Counted from the stretch's first letter, positions 26,646-35,933 are shown. The stretch is DNA of 64,000 nt from Rhodospirillaceae bacterium (GCA_018701215.1 JABIWH010000040.1:43268-107267); one strand, 5' to 3'. The notes: a model not told the origin generated them from the letters alone. Translations and numbers: made by a program.

Positions 26646-27527
26646 TTATGAAAGGTGTTGCTTGAAAAAGGCCATTGTGCGCGCCCAGGCGATCTTGGCT
26701 TGCGCCTCGTTGAACCTCGGGGTCGAATTGTTGTGGAAGCCGTGACGGGTGCCTTCATACGTGTGCATCTCGAAATCCGCCTTATTGGCCTCCAATGCCT
26801 CCCGATAGTCCTTCCGCATGGCGTTGATGCGAGGGTCGTCCTCCGCGTACTGAATAAGCAACGGCGCCCTAATCTTGGCGACACCTTCAATCGCGGGCGC
26901 ACGTCCGTAGAAAGGCACGCCCGCATTCAGGTCCGATCCCATGGCAACAGCCAGAGCATTGATCACCCCACCGCCGTAACAGAATCCGGTGGCGCCTAGC
27001 TTGCCGGTCGAAAGCGCGTGGCCTTTCAGGAACCTGGCGCTATTCGAAAGATCCGTGAACAGTTTGCCCTTTTCGAGGGACCGCTGCATGACCTTGCCGT
27101 CATCGTCATTACCTGGATAGCCGCCGATGGGCCAAAGACCATCGGGTGCGAGGGCAAGAAACCCCTCGACGGCGGCGCGTCGGGCGACATCTTCGATATG
27201 CGGGTTCAGTCCCCGGTTCTCATGGACGACAAGGATTGCAGGGAAGGGACCTTTGCCAGACGGCTGCACCATGTAGCCCTTCATCTTGCCGGACGTGCCG
27301 CCTGGCGACTCATACTCGACGTAGTGTGCTTTGATCCGTTGGTCGGTAAAGGAAATGGTGTGGGCTTCGGCATAGCGCGGCAACAAGGCCTCCGCCATCG
27401 CAAGGGCCGATCCGCCCACAACCGCAATTGCCGATGCCCGGTTCAGGAATTCCCGTCGGTTCATCTCGCCATGGCAATAGACGTTGTACAAATCATAGAT
27501 GCGGGGATCGATCAAATCATCGGTCAT
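26646..27527 (-). CDS. Dienelactone hydrolase-family protein with Tat-like N-terminus
   Basis: A 293-residue alpha/beta hydrolase. The nucleophile Cys183 (GATGFCYGGGV), Asp231 (YAEDDPRIN) and His262 (GTRHGFHN) form the triad. It hydrolyses dienelactone or related esters and lactones. The N-terminal part (residues 1-55) carries a RREFLNRASAIAVVGGSALA stretch, a twin-arginine style export signal preceded by about 20 residues ending in DLYNVYCHGEM. This pattern is common in YghX-type hydrolases. It is the first gene of the pair with the 2OG oxygenase (12-base gap). Confidence 0.9.
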   Translation of the reverse strand: MTDDLIDPRIYDLYNVYCHGEMNRREFLNRASAIAVVGGSALAMAEALLPRYAEAHTISFTDQRIKAHYVEYESPGGTSGKMKGYMVQPSGKGPFPAILVVHENRGLNPHIEDVARRAAVEGFLALAPDGLWPIGGYPGNDDDGKVMQRSLEKGKLFTDLSNSARFLKGHALSTGKLGATGFCYGGGVINALAVAMGSDLNAGVPFYGRAPAIEGVAKIRAPLLIQYAEDDPRINAMRKDYREALEANKADFEMHTYEGTRHGFHNNSTPRFNEAQAKIAWARTMAFFKQHLS

Positions 27528-27747
27528 TCTGATCTCCCGTCATGAAGGGCCTGCATGCCTGCACCACTCCATTTCCCATCCCCTTTGCCAAAGCCGAAGT
27601 TTAGCGGCGCGGTCCGGCGGAATCTATCGGTATCATGTACGCGGCCGAATCGCGGCTATTGTCACTTATCGACGGTATTGGCCTCGATTCGCCATTTCCG
27701 CAATGCCCTCGTTAGCGACCATTGTCTCTTGCGCAAGGACGTTTCCT

Positions 27748-28002
27748 CTAATTTTCGGAAGGCATATCGGCAATATTAAGATGTGCGCATGCGCCATCGT
27801 ACCGCGATAGCAGCTTTTCTGCGCCGGAGATTAAACGGGCTGTCTCATAGTCGTCGCCCACAACCGCCCGAACTGCGTCCATCGATTCAACAATATGCAG
27901 GACGATGAATTCGACTTCATTGTGCAAATCCCGCCGGAGGAGATCGGCGCCGACTTCGAGCGGCCGCCACCAGTTTGGGATTTGATGAAGATGGTCGCAG
28001 AC
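27748..28002 (-). pseudogene. C-terminal remnant of an antibiotic-biosynthesis-monooxygenase-type (ABM) gene
   Basis: A minus-strand frame of 84 residues, read WRPLEVGADLLRRD, then NEVEFIVLHIVESMDAVRAV and VGDDYETAR, then AEKLLSRYDG. This matches the second half of small ABM-fold monooxygenase-like proteins (typical ESxxAIRAFAGxDxExA). An in-frame stop lies immediately upstream, and the N-terminal half is missing, so the gene is truncated. Another minus-strand frame over the same bases shows no such similarity. Confidence 0.55.
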
Positions 28003-28174
28003 TCAAAGAATGGCGGCGGCACCTTCGTGACTGCCGGCAAGGCGCATGTGATCAAGGCCACGAGCTTCGGTGCGGTCAATTGTGTGAAGACTGGGCGGTA
28101 CAAAAGTGGCTTGCAAGATTACCGGACCTGTATGACTGTCCGGTCAGTGAATTTCGATAGGGAAAGGGGTCATT

Positions 28175-29008
28175 ATGCTGGTACGAACGATGGCGCAGAT
28201 TGAGGCGGAAGGGCGGGTGATATCCATCGGGTACGGCAAGGCGACGGCGGTGCGTCTGCTGACCAAGGCCGATGGCCTAAATTTCTCCATTTCCGAGGCC
28301 CGCGGCAGCAAGGCCGGCGCCTCAACCCTGTGGTACAAAAACCACTGGGAAGCCAATTATGTGCGCTCCGGCAGCGCCATCCTCGAAGACTGCAACTCCG
28401 GACAGCGCTGGCCTTTGGAGCCGGGCATGCTCTATTGCGTCGGCCCGCTGGATAAGCACCGCATTATCCGTGAGGTGGACACCGACATGCGCATGATTTC
28501 CGTCTTTAACCCGCCGATCATCGGTCAGGAGACCCATGGCGAGGATGGCGCCTATCCACCCAGTGGCGATCTGCCGCCGCGCCAGGGCCGCATGACCGTG
28601 ACAACGCTGGAAGATGTCCGCAAGGCCGGCATGGAGGTGAGCATCAATGGCGGCCGGGTGATTGCGCAGCGCTATCTGACCGCTGCCGATCAGATGGGGT
28701 TTTCCTTCAGTTCGGTGAAGGTCAAGGAAGGCGTCGAAACCGATCTTTGGTACAAGAACCACTGGGAAGGAAATCTGGTCCTCGATGGCAGTCTGGAAGT
28801 CACCGACAAGACTACCGGCGACGTCCATATCCTGGGACCCGGGGGGCTCTATCTGGTCGGCCCCGACGATCCGCACCACCTCAAGGCCTTGACCGACGTC
28901 CACGCCATCTCTGTCTTCGACCCGCCGCTGACCGGCAACGAAGACCACGACGCGGACGGCGCCTACCCGCCGACGGGCCCGCTGCCGCCGGGGCCGGGCG
29001 TGGGGTGA
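28175..29008 (+). CDS. Tandem-domain EctC-like protein (two ectoine synthase cupin modules)
   Basis: 277 residues made of two EctC-type cupins of about 130 residues joined in one chain. Module 1 starts MLVRTMAQIEAEGRVI and has WYKNHWEANY (Glu59), MLYCVG (Tyr87) and LDKHRI (His95). Module 2 has WYKNHWEGNL (Glu198), LYLVG (Tyr226) and DDPHHL (His234). The Glu-Tyr-His spacing (28 and 8 residues) is the same in both halves and equals that of the iron ligands in ectoine synthase (Glu57, Tyr85, His93). Each ends FNPPIIG / FDPPLTG, then GAYPP. AAAGGGG precedes the ATG. No ectA, ectB or ectD is visible, so it is an orphan. Ectoine synthase makes ectoine from N-gamma-acetyl-DABA; the reaction here is uncertain. 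Confidence 0.85.
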   Translation: MLVRTMAQIEAEGRVISIGYGKATAVRLLTKADGLNFSISEARGSKAGASTLWYKNHWEANYVRSGSAILEDCNSGQRWPLEPGMLYCVGPLDKHRIIREVDTDMRMISVFNPPIIGQETHGEDGAYPPSGDLPPRQGRMTVTTLEDVRKAGMEVSINGGRVIAQRYLTAADQMGFSFSSVKVKEGVETDLWYKNHWEGNLVLDGSLEVTDKTTGDVHILGPGGLYLVGPDDPHHLKALTDVHAISVFDPPLTGNEDHDADGAYPPTGPLPPGPGVG

Positions 29009-29226
29009 CTTCCGGCTATGGCACTGACCGGGTCTAATCCGGCGTCAGATAGATTTCCGCTCAGCTTGTGAGGGCAAGCCTTCAGTGCTTGGTCCCAAAA
29101 GAGGTGGCCATCAGAATAGCAAGTGATGCCGATTGGTGCTAAGATTCGAAACGAAAGAAGCGGCGTCAAATTAGCTGGTTCGAATTTCCCGTCATCAAGA
29201 ATTGATAATCATTGGGATCTTGAAGT

Positions 29227-29817
29227 ATGGAGATAACGGGTTCCAAGGGTCCTTTAGTTGACAAGGAACTCGTCACGAAACTTTCGGAAGATATGATCGC
29301 CGAAGATTTTGCCAGTACGGCGGATTATTTTGAAGCTCTTGGTGTCGGCCCACCCATCATAAATTGGAGCCCGCAGCTCGACCAACTTGAAGAGCCGGCA
29401 TTACGCACACTACTCAGTTATTGGAACGAACTGCCAAAGGGCGTCAGACTGCCGCTTAGTCAAAAAATTGACCCTTTGAATATGCGTGCCGCACTAGGCT
29501 ACGTAATGCTGCTGGAAGTCTTGGACGATGGCATGGACTACCGTTATCGTCTCTATGGGTCCATCATTGCCGGCCATGCAGGCTTTGATGCAACCGGGCT
29601 ATTAGTGTCGGAAATTCCGATTAGTCAAATGGTGCCCTTCTTCTTGGCGTGTTATCAGGCTTGTCTGATGCGCAAGGAACATTTGTTCACGCGCCATGTC
29701 CCGCCGATGGAAGTTCGGGTTAGAAGTTGGGACAGATTGATCCTCCCGTTGGAAAATGGCGACGGCGCTATAGATCGATTGTTGGTTGGAAACATCCCCG
29801 GCTCTTGGAGACCATAG
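29227..29817 (+). CDS. PAS_5-domain protein
   Basis: This 196-residue protein matches the alphaproteobacterial PAS_5 domain family. It contains LSYWNELPKGVRLPLSQKIDP, in pieces, then YRYRLYGSIIAGHAGFDATG, in pieces, and a C-terminal LILPLENGDGAIDRLLVGNIPG. These proteins are small stand-alone PAS-type modules of unknown signal, often near regulators. No kinase or DNA-binding region is attached. It is isolated in a repeat-rich zone with over 200 bases on both sides. Confidence 0.8.
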   Translation: MEITGSKGPLVDKELVTKLSEDMIAEDFASTADYFEALGVGPPIINWSPQLDQLEEPALRTLLSYWNELPKGVRLPLSQKIDPLNMRAALGYVMLLEVLDDGMDYRYRLYGSIIAGHAGFDATGLLVSEIPISQMVPFFLACYQACLMRKEHLFTRHVPPMEVRVRSWDRLILPLENGDGAIDRLLVGNIPGSWRP

Positions 29818-29900
29818 AACTCCGTCCGCGAGCACGCTTACAGCCTTGCGATATCCAGGCGATGAGTTGCTGGGCCGCTCAGCAACATTACGAGTAATGC

Positions 29901-29960
29901 GCCATTTCCGGTTTTGACACATCTCAAGCATCAGCCGGCGTCAGGCTGAAGTCCGCTTAT
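29901..29960. repeat. Dispersed intergenic repeat copy 1
   Basis: Degenerate copy with the core GACACATCTCAAGCAT preceded by CCATTTCCGGTTTT, followed by GCCGGCGTCAGG. Similar copies lie at 33451-33540, 39211-39320, 45366-45420 and 47582-47698. Confidence 0.55.
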
Positions 29961-30064
29961 CACCTAGCTTCGAGCATAATAATAGCGGGCGATAACAGGG
30001 CGGTTTTGACCCGAAGCCGCCATTTACTGGCGACTAAGCAAGCGCATAGTGCTACTCTATTTGG

Positions 30065-30205
30065 ATGGCAGATACAGGATCAGAACGGACGAAACCGCAA
30101 GAAGTTGTGGGGCGAGTGTGCCCCGATGTTGTTGCCAGCGCGCTTGATGCGCTGGGCAGCCTGACGGCTTGCCGAAGCAAAAAAGTCAGTATGTCGAAAT
30201 GACCA
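30065..30205 (+). CDS. Short ORF of unknown reality (45 aa)
   Basis: The ATG at 30065 opens a 45-codon frame with no recognisable domain. It ends with TGA overlapping the ATG of the zinc-ribbon gene (ATGA), which would allow coupling. No clear Shine-Dalgarno is seen, so it may be chance. Confidence 0.25.
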
Positions 30206-31274
30206 ACTGTATATTTTGTTTGGAGGAAGTCAAAGAAGACGCAAAAAAAGTGCCCACATTGCCATGAGTGGCTGGAGGCAGATCGGAGATCCGACGAGAA
30301 TGTTCAAGAAAAACTTAATGATCTTGAAATTCGCCGCGCTACCGAAAGTGTCAGCGAGGCCGTAGAAAAGCACCTACGTAGGAAGTATTTCTGGATCGGG
30401 TTCATCGTAATATTTCTCTCTGGAGGAGGCATTACGCTTTTAGTAAATGGGGTGCTCTCTGGGGCACTAAGGAACGTTGCCGTCGCAGAGGCTATCCAAG
30501 CTCGGAGTGTGAAGACCCTAGAGAATATCGAGAAAGTAGCTGCGGAGGTGAAATCATTTGATGAACAGTTGGCGGCGCTGAACGACAAAGCAGTTCAACT
30601 GAATAGTAAGTTCCGGACGCTCAGCGAAGGATCCGAATCGGTGGCAGTGGGACTCAGTCAATCCTCCACCGAATCACTGCAAGCCGTCGAGGATCTTCGA
30701 GTTGACCTCCAAAACCTCAGCAAAATCGTTGCAGATTTCGCCAATGCCGGAAACGATGATGCCTCCTCTCAGACCGCAGCACGCGCCAACGAGGTGGCAG
30801 AATCCGTCCAGCGGTCAAAGATAGGTTATTCAATCCGCAGCGAAAAAATCAGAGCTGCAGCGTTACCCTGTATGGGTCTCCCGGATCGACGGGAAACCGG
30901 AACTGGCTCTAACAGTAGTAGTACGGTTGAAACTAGAAGGGTATCGCGCGGCCTCTGACCCATCTGTAATCCAGGCGGAAGGGTTGACCATCGGCATCGG
31001 TCGTGATGTTCCAGCAAATATCGCCGCTCCTGCCATAGCAACAATACGTGAACTCGTGCCGTCGAGCAGGTACGTCCGTTTCAACAAGAGTTCGCACAAT
31101 ACAATTCGCGTTGGCGTGGGCCCAACCTATACAAAGGATCTCGGTGTCCGCCCGCTCACTGATGAAGATTTCGCTAAGCTGTCTGCTGGTTCGCAAACTG
31201 ACGCGGAATTTCGACTACTCATAAGTTCCTTCTATCCGGAAGATAAGCGACCCAGACTAGAATCAACACAATGA
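30199..31274 (+). pseudogene. Zinc-ribbon/coiled-coil membrane protein broken by two frameshifts
   Basis: The ATG at 30199 reads MTNCIFCLEEVKEDAKK; one base fewer in the A7 run at 30243-30249 joins it to CPHCHEWLEADRR. This restores the classic CxxC...CxxC zinc ribbon, so the break is real. The frame then has a transmembrane helix (YFWIGFIVIFLSGGGITLLV) and a coiled coil. A second shift near 30815-30830 joins ESVQRSK to VIQSAAKKSELQRYPVWV and a C-terminal domain ending PEDKRPRLESTQ at 31274. The intact protein would be about 355 residues. Either the gene is decayed or two sequencing errors occurred. Residual Shine-Dalgarno and start look normal. Confidence 0.7.
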
Positions 31275-31643
31275 CCTGCAGCCCAAAATCGCGCTGCATC
31301 TCGCCGGCCAAATCGCTGCTCGAATAGGCGGCGGGTGAGTTACTCGTTTATTTTGCGAACCATCGCGAGCCGATACTTGAAGAGCTCCCGGTTGGAAGGG
31401 GAACAATAAGCTGAAGGTTTGCCCGAAGATTCGAAGTCTCGCGGCACTTCCGATCTTGATGCGGTGGACGGCTCCCACCCACCTGCATCTAGGTTCTGCG
31501 TATTAGGATATTCTAACAGTCCGTTGATGGCACACACCGAGGATCAGGTCTGTTCGGTCTCATTTCCGCTTAACCCCTGACATTAAGCATTGCAGCATGT
31601 TTCGAGTACCGTCGCGAATGATCCCAATCGGACTTCCCATCGA
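31275..31643. other. Intergenic region without a supported gene
   Basis: About 370 bases. A 65-codon minus-strand frame at 31340-31537 has no recognisable features. A partial copy of the dispersed repeat (CATTTCCGCTTAACCCCTG) lies near 31561. Nothing else is seen. Confidence 0.45.
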
Positions 31644-33398
31644 CTACTCTTCTCGCAGGCCGGCTTTGCGCAGGCCGGAAATCGTTATTTCTAAGTACGG
31701 AGCGTGTAAGGTCGAATACCGCGTTCGAACGCGCGTAATGCTCGCATCGGGACTTAATCTGCGAAGCTCGTCGAGTGCGGTGCGCGCTTCATCGGCTTTA
31801 TTCATCATGCCGTAGTTGGCTGCCATGACCGTGTAAATGATCCCCTCATCGCCCTTTGCCTGCGTCGCCGATATGAAGTCCGGCTCGGCTGCCGTGAAAT
31901 CGCCTAGCAGAAAGCTAGCTAAGCCGCGAAGGTGAAAGAAAGTCCAAAGCTGCGGGTCATTCGGACTAAGGCGAATGGCTGTTGTAAAGAAATCCGAAGC
32001 CGTTTCCGCGCGGCCGAACCACAGATGCGCGAAGCCAAGCCCATAATGCGCTTGCGCGAAACTCGGGTTAATGTCGATCGCTCTTTCGAGGGCCGGAATA
32101 GCGCGGCCTTGATCGCCAAGCAGCGTGCAAATACGTCCCAAACCGTAATGAGAATAGGCATCCCGGCTGTCCAGCGCGACGGCCTGCTCGCCATGGCGCA
32201 GGCCTTCCTCCAAAACCGCCGCCGGGTCCGCCACATATCCGAACAACGCCTCGCCAGCAGAAACATATGCCAGCGCAGCATGCGGGCTGGCGAATTCCGG
32301 CGCCCGCGCAACAGCGGTTTCGAAATGCTGCCTCGCCTCGGCCATGCCATCCTTGGAATACTTGTAGAGATGCCAATTGCCCCGTTGAAAATAGTCCCAT
32401 GCGTCCAGGTTCGTGCTTTTTTGCCGTGACAGTTGACGCTCGCTGTCTGCAAGCTCAGCATCGACGTTGGCACTTATGGCCCCCGTCAACTCGTCCTGTA
32501 GATCAAAGATATCCTCGAGGTCACGGTCGTATCGCTCGGCCCAAATGTGATTGCCACTGGCGGTTTCGATCAACTGCGCCGTGACGCGGATGCGTCTGCC
32601 AGATTTGCGCACGCTTCCTTCGAGCAGGTAGCGGACGCCCAATTCTTGGCCCACTCGCTTTACGTCGATGGCCTCTCCTTTGTAGGCGAAGGAGGAATTG
32701 CGGGCGATGACGAACAGCCAGCGCAGCCTCGACAGGCCCGTGATGATGTCCTCCGTAAGGCCGTCGGAGAAATATTCTTGTTCCGGATCACCAGACATGT
32801 TGTCGAACGGCAGGACGGCAATGGAGGGTTTGTCGGGCAGAGCCAAGGGAGTGTCTGCGACGGTAGCAGATGAGGCGGGCGACCAACGCCAGACCTTCAC
32901 CGGGCGGGCGATGTTTTTGACTTCATGCTCACCACCATCTTCCCACGCAATCTCAAGACGGTCGCGCACTTGGCGAAAGGCATCGTCAGACAATACGATG
33001 CTGCCGGGCTGGCATATGCTTTCTAGGCGCGCTGCAATGTTGACACCGTCGCCCAATAGATCATCGCCGTCTGTCATAACATCATCGACATTGACGCCGA
33101 TGCGGTATTCAATGCGCCGCTCCGCCGCAATGTTTTGATTTCTTTCAGCCATGCCGTCCTGCACGGCCATCGAGCAGCGCACAGCTTCCACCGCGCTCGG
33201 AAACTCGAATAAGAAACTATCGCCCGCCGTATTTGCGATCCGGCCATGATGTTCGGCAAGCAGTGGTTCAATAAGTTCTGAACGATGTGCGCGTTGGGCC
33301 GACAGGGTCGCTTCCTCATCAAACCCGACAAGACGTGAGAAGCCTGCAATATCTGCGGCCACGATTGTGGTAAGTCTGCGCTGTGTCTCCCCTGCCAT
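31644..33398 (-). CDS. Class III adenylate cyclase with FlgO-like and TPR domains
   Basis: 584 residues. The cyclase homology domain (about 5-175) has AADIAGFSR, NTAGDSFLFEF and GDGVNIAARLE, giving both metal aspartates and the Asn/Arg transition-state pair. The usual Lys in the adenine-specifying position is replaced by Asn in NTAGD, as in this rhizobial-type subfamily. A FlgO-like/helper domain follows (KPSIAVLPFDNMSGDPEQEY, in pieces, then DGLTEDIITGLSRL and RYLLEGSVRKSGRRIRV). Then come TPR repeats (about 330-580). It probably makes cAMP in response to protein-protein signals. Unlike the cyclase at 5-8 kb, it has no ATPase. It is monocistronic, and the start ATG at 33398 reads MAGETQRR. 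Confidence 0.9.
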   Translation of the reverse strand: MAGETQRRLTTIVAADIAGFSRLVGFDEEATLSAQRAHRSELIEPLLAEHHGRIANTAGDSFLFEFPSAVEAVRCSMAVQDGMAERNQNIAAERRIEYRIGVNVDDVMTDGDDLLGDGVNIAARLESICQPGSIVLSDDAFRQVRDRLEIAWEDGGEHEVKNIARPVKVWRWSPASSATVADTPLALPDKPSIAVLPFDNMSGDPEQEYFSDGLTEDIITGLSRLRWLFVIARNSSFAYKGEAIDVKRVGQELGVRYLLEGSVRKSGRRIRVTAQLIETASGNHIWAERYDRDLEDIFDLQDELTGAISANVDAELADSERQLSRQKSTNLDAWDYFQRGNWHLYKYSKDGMAEARQHFETAVARAPEFASPHAALAYVSAGEALFGYVADPAAVLEEGLRHGEQAVALDSRDAYSHYGLGRICTLLGDQGRAIPALERAIDINPSFAQAHYGLGFAHLWFGRAETASDFFTTAIRLSPNDPQLWTFFHLRGLASFLLGDFTAAEPDFISATQAKGDEGIIYTVMAANYGMMNKADEARTALDELRRLSPDASITRVRTRYSTLHAPYLEITISGLRKAGLREE

Positions 33399-33450
33399 GA
33401 ACCGGAGTGTAGCTGCCTATGGATAAGGAATCTATGTGCGCCATTGCCAA

Positions 33451-33540
33451 GACTGCATGTCGCCTATTGGCACATCTCGAGCATCAACTGGCGTGAGGGC
33501 CATTTCCGCTGTATTCCCGTTATCGAGCGTCGCGCAAGCA
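33451..33540. repeat. Dispersed intergenic repeat copy 2
   Basis: Copy containing TTGGCACATCTCGAGCATC followed by GGCGTGAGGGCCATTTCCGC. It lies between the cyclase and the MFS gene; the core matches copies at 29.9, 39.2, 45.4 and 47.6 kb. Confidence 0.55.
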
Positions 33541-33604
33541 AAGATGAAGGCGTTCGCGGTTTTTGCGACCGTTGTGCCCACTCGAATGATGCGTTGTAGG
33601 TTCC

Positions 33605-34804
33605 ATGATCAATATTCCGGCCTTTCGAATAGCGGACTACCGCAATCTGTGGGCGGGCGCGGCGTTCAATCAACAAGGCATGAGCGGCGAACAGGTGGTG
33701 CTGGGACTGCTGGTCTTCCAGTTCACCCAGTCAACCGCCTGGGTCGGGGTAATGCTGGCCGTCTATTTTCTGCCATTTTTCGTGTTTGGCATTGTCTCCG
33801 GCGCGGTCGCGGACCGGCTGGATCGGCGCTCGTTGCTGCGCCGGATTGAGGCGCTGATCGCGATAAACATGATCATCTTCGCCGTCGTCCTGGCGTTGGA
33901 TCTAGCCGCACTTTGGGTCGTTATCGTCTTCACGCTGATAACGGGCAGCCTGCGCGCGTTGCATCAACCCGCGCGCGTCAGCTATGCCTACGATATCGTC
34001 GGCGGCGATAAAGTGGTGTCCGGCCTTGGACTACTGAATTTGGGATCACGCACCGGGCAGTTGATCGGCGCGCTGGCCGCCGGCGCCGTGATGGCTCGAT
34101 ATGGCGGCCCCGCCGCCTTTCTCGTCCTTGCCTCGGGTCATGGGCTCGCCCTTTTTTTCTTTTTACGTCTTCGCACGGCGGGCAAAGCGGCCGTCATCAA
34201 CCGCGTTCCGATGCGGCAGAACATTCGCGAGTATGTTCTGGAGCTGCGGGCCAATCGCCTGCTGCTGATGTTGGTGGCGGTGACGGCGTCGGTGGAAATC
34301 CTGGGCTTTTCCTTCGCGACGGCCCTACCGGAACTGGCGACCACGCGATTGCACCTTGGCGCCGATGGGCTGGGTATGATGCATGCCGCGCGCGCGGTGG
34401 GTGGGATGATCGCCGGGCTGGGGTTGACCTTCATGGGCGCGTTACAGCGTCGTGGGCTCGCCTATATCGGCGTGATCTTCGCCTTTGGCGCAAGTCTGAT
34501 GCTGCTTTCCGCTGACAGTCCCTTGCTGGCGACATTGGCCGCCGTCGCCATTGTCGCGGGTGCCGCGGCGGCGTCCGATATTCTGACGCAAAGCATGATG
34601 CAATTGGCGGTGCCGAACGCATTGCGCGGCCGCGCCATGGGTGTGTGGGTGTTGGCGATCGGCTTCGCACCGTTGGGTCATCTTGAAATGGGCGGTCTCG
34701 CCGAACTGCTCGGTTCCGGCCCCGCATTGTTCGCCAACGGCGCGGCGCTGCTCGTCGTCGGCGTCATCGTCGCCATCGCCGTTCCGCGGTTGCGCCAATT
34801 GTAG
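33605..34804 (+). CDS. Major facilitator superfamily exporter (EntS-like)
   Basis: A 399-residue integral membrane protein with about 12 hydrophobic helices, of the MFS_3/EntS type. Early segments DYRNLWAGAAFNQQGM, then GIVSGAVADRLDRRSLLRRIE (the loop 2-3 motif) and SLRALHQPARVSYAYDIV fit this family. It probably expels a small hydrophilic or siderophore-like molecule by proton antiport, but the substrate is unknown. It starts with ATG at 33605. The next gene (LLM oxidoreductase) is 167 bases away on the same strand, separated by a small inverted repeat (GCGGGCA / TGCCCGC, about 34919-34939). Confidence 0.9.
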   Translation: MINIPAFRIADYRNLWAGAAFNQQGMSGEQVVLGLLVFQFTQSTAWVGVMLAVYFLPFFVFGIVSGAVADRLDRRSLLRRIEALIAINMIIFAVVLALDLAALWVVIVFTLITGSLRALHQPARVSYAYDIVGGDKVVSGLGLLNLGSRTGQLIGALAAGAVMARYGGPAAFLVLASGHGLALFFFLRLRTAGKAAVINRVPMRQNIREYVLELRANRLLLMLVAVTASVEILGFSFATALPELATTRLHLGADGLGMMHAARAVGGMIAGLGLTFMGALQRRGLAYIGVIFAFGASLMLLSADSPLLATLAAVAIVAGAAAASDILTQSMMQLAVPNALRGRAMGVWVLAIGFAPLGHLEMGGLAELLGSGPALFANGAALLVVGVIVAIAVPRLRQL

Positions 34805-34971
34805 AAGGTAGGAACACCGTTCAAATCCCCCGGCCATTCAAGATGTCTTAGAACACGTCCGCGATGCGGCGGCGTCGGGACATCGGCACGCAACACAGAT
34901 ATACTCGTAGAATTCCGAGCGGGCAGCCGGGTTGCCCGCGCCAAATTGCTATCAGCTGAAGGCTTTGTATT

Positions 34972-35901
34972 ATGACGAACGATCGCTTTGGTATCCGTTG
35001 GGGACTGGCCGGCGGCACCACGCTGGCATCCATAGATGAAGCGCGTAACGCTGCCCGATTTGCCGAAGAAGCCGGCTTCGACAGCTTTTGGATTTCGCAC
35101 GCCATGGCCGTCGATCCCATTGTAGCGCTGGCCTGCCTGGGCAGCGATTTTGCCGGCATCGGTGAAGTTGGCACCTCGGTCGTGCCGTTGTATGGCCGCC
35201 ATCCGATCGGGCTCGCCCAGCTGGCGCGGACCGCTCAGAACGCCTTGGGCGGGCGCTTCACTCTTGGCGTGGGGACCGCCTCGAAGCGCCATGTGGAGGG
35301 CATGCTCGGCCTTTCGTGGGACAAGCCGTTTTCCTACACGCGGGAGTTCATCGCGGCGTTGGAGCCGTTGCTGGCGGACGAGCAGGCGGATGCGGACGGC
35401 GCACAGGTCTCCGCCCACGCCAAGCTGGCGATCGAGGCGGCGCCGACGCCCATTCTGCTGGCCGCGCTTGGCCCGCGAATGTTGCGGTTTGCCGGCGGCA
35501 GGCTGGCGGGCGTGACGCTGGGGCAGTGCGGGCCGCGGACCATATCATCCTACATCCTGCCGCACCTCCAAGCCGGTGCCGAAGGCACTGATCGTAGCGG
35601 CAGCCCGCGCGTTATGGCGCTGGTGCGGATCTGCGTTACCGACGACTTTGACGGCGCCAAGTCCCTGGCGCGGGAAATCGCCGCGAATTACCAGTCGAAC
35701 CCCTCCTATGCCAATGCCACCAAGCACGAAGGCCTTGATGATGCCTCCGATCTGCACTTGATCGGCAGTTGGCAGCAAGTGCTGGATGGCTTGGCGGAAT
35801 ATGCCGAGGCGGGCGCGACGGATTTGCGCATTGAGGTTGCGGCCCACGACGAAACATCCCGAGCGCGGACACGTGACGCCCTGGCGGACTATCTGTCTTA
35901 A
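34972..35901 (+). CDS. LLM-class flavin-dependent oxidoreductase
   Basis: A 309-residue luciferase-like (LLM) TIM-barrel oxidoreductase. It has the typical early ARFAEEAGFDSFWISH, the GRFTLGVGTASKRHVEG segment and an AALGPRMLRFAGG motif. It uses FMN or F420 to oxidise or reduce small molecules, so monooxygenase or F420-dependent dehydrogenase are both possible. No partner reductase is visible. It is convergent with the SDR gene at 35934 (32 bases apart). It is one of two LLM proteins in the window (see 53651). Confidence 0.88.
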   Translation: MTNDRFGIRWGLAGGTTLASIDEARNAARFAEEAGFDSFWISHAMAVDPIVALACLGSDFAGIGEVGTSVVPLYGRHPIGLAQLARTAQNALGGRFTLGVGTASKRHVEGMLGLSWDKPFSYTREFIAALEPLLADEQADADGAQVSAHAKLAIEAAPTPILLAALGPRMLRFAGGRLAGVTLGQCGPRTISSYILPHLQAGAEGTDRSGSPRVMALVRICVTDDFDGAKSLAREIAANYQSNPSYANATKHEGLDDASDLHLIGSWQQVLDGLAEYAEAGATDLRIEVAAHDETSRARTRDALADYLS

Positions 35902-35933
35902 TGCCTGCGCGGCATTGCTCGGAAAACATTGCG

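Noticed and set aside
27831..28103. 90-codon minus-strand frame
   Set aside because: Out of frame with the ABM-type remnant, which has better motifs on the same strand.
30243..30249. A7 run as a programmed -1 frameshift slippery site
   Set aside because: The downstream zinc-ribbon frame needs a +1 shift, so the usual -1 heptamer does not explain it. Decay or sequencing error is more likely.
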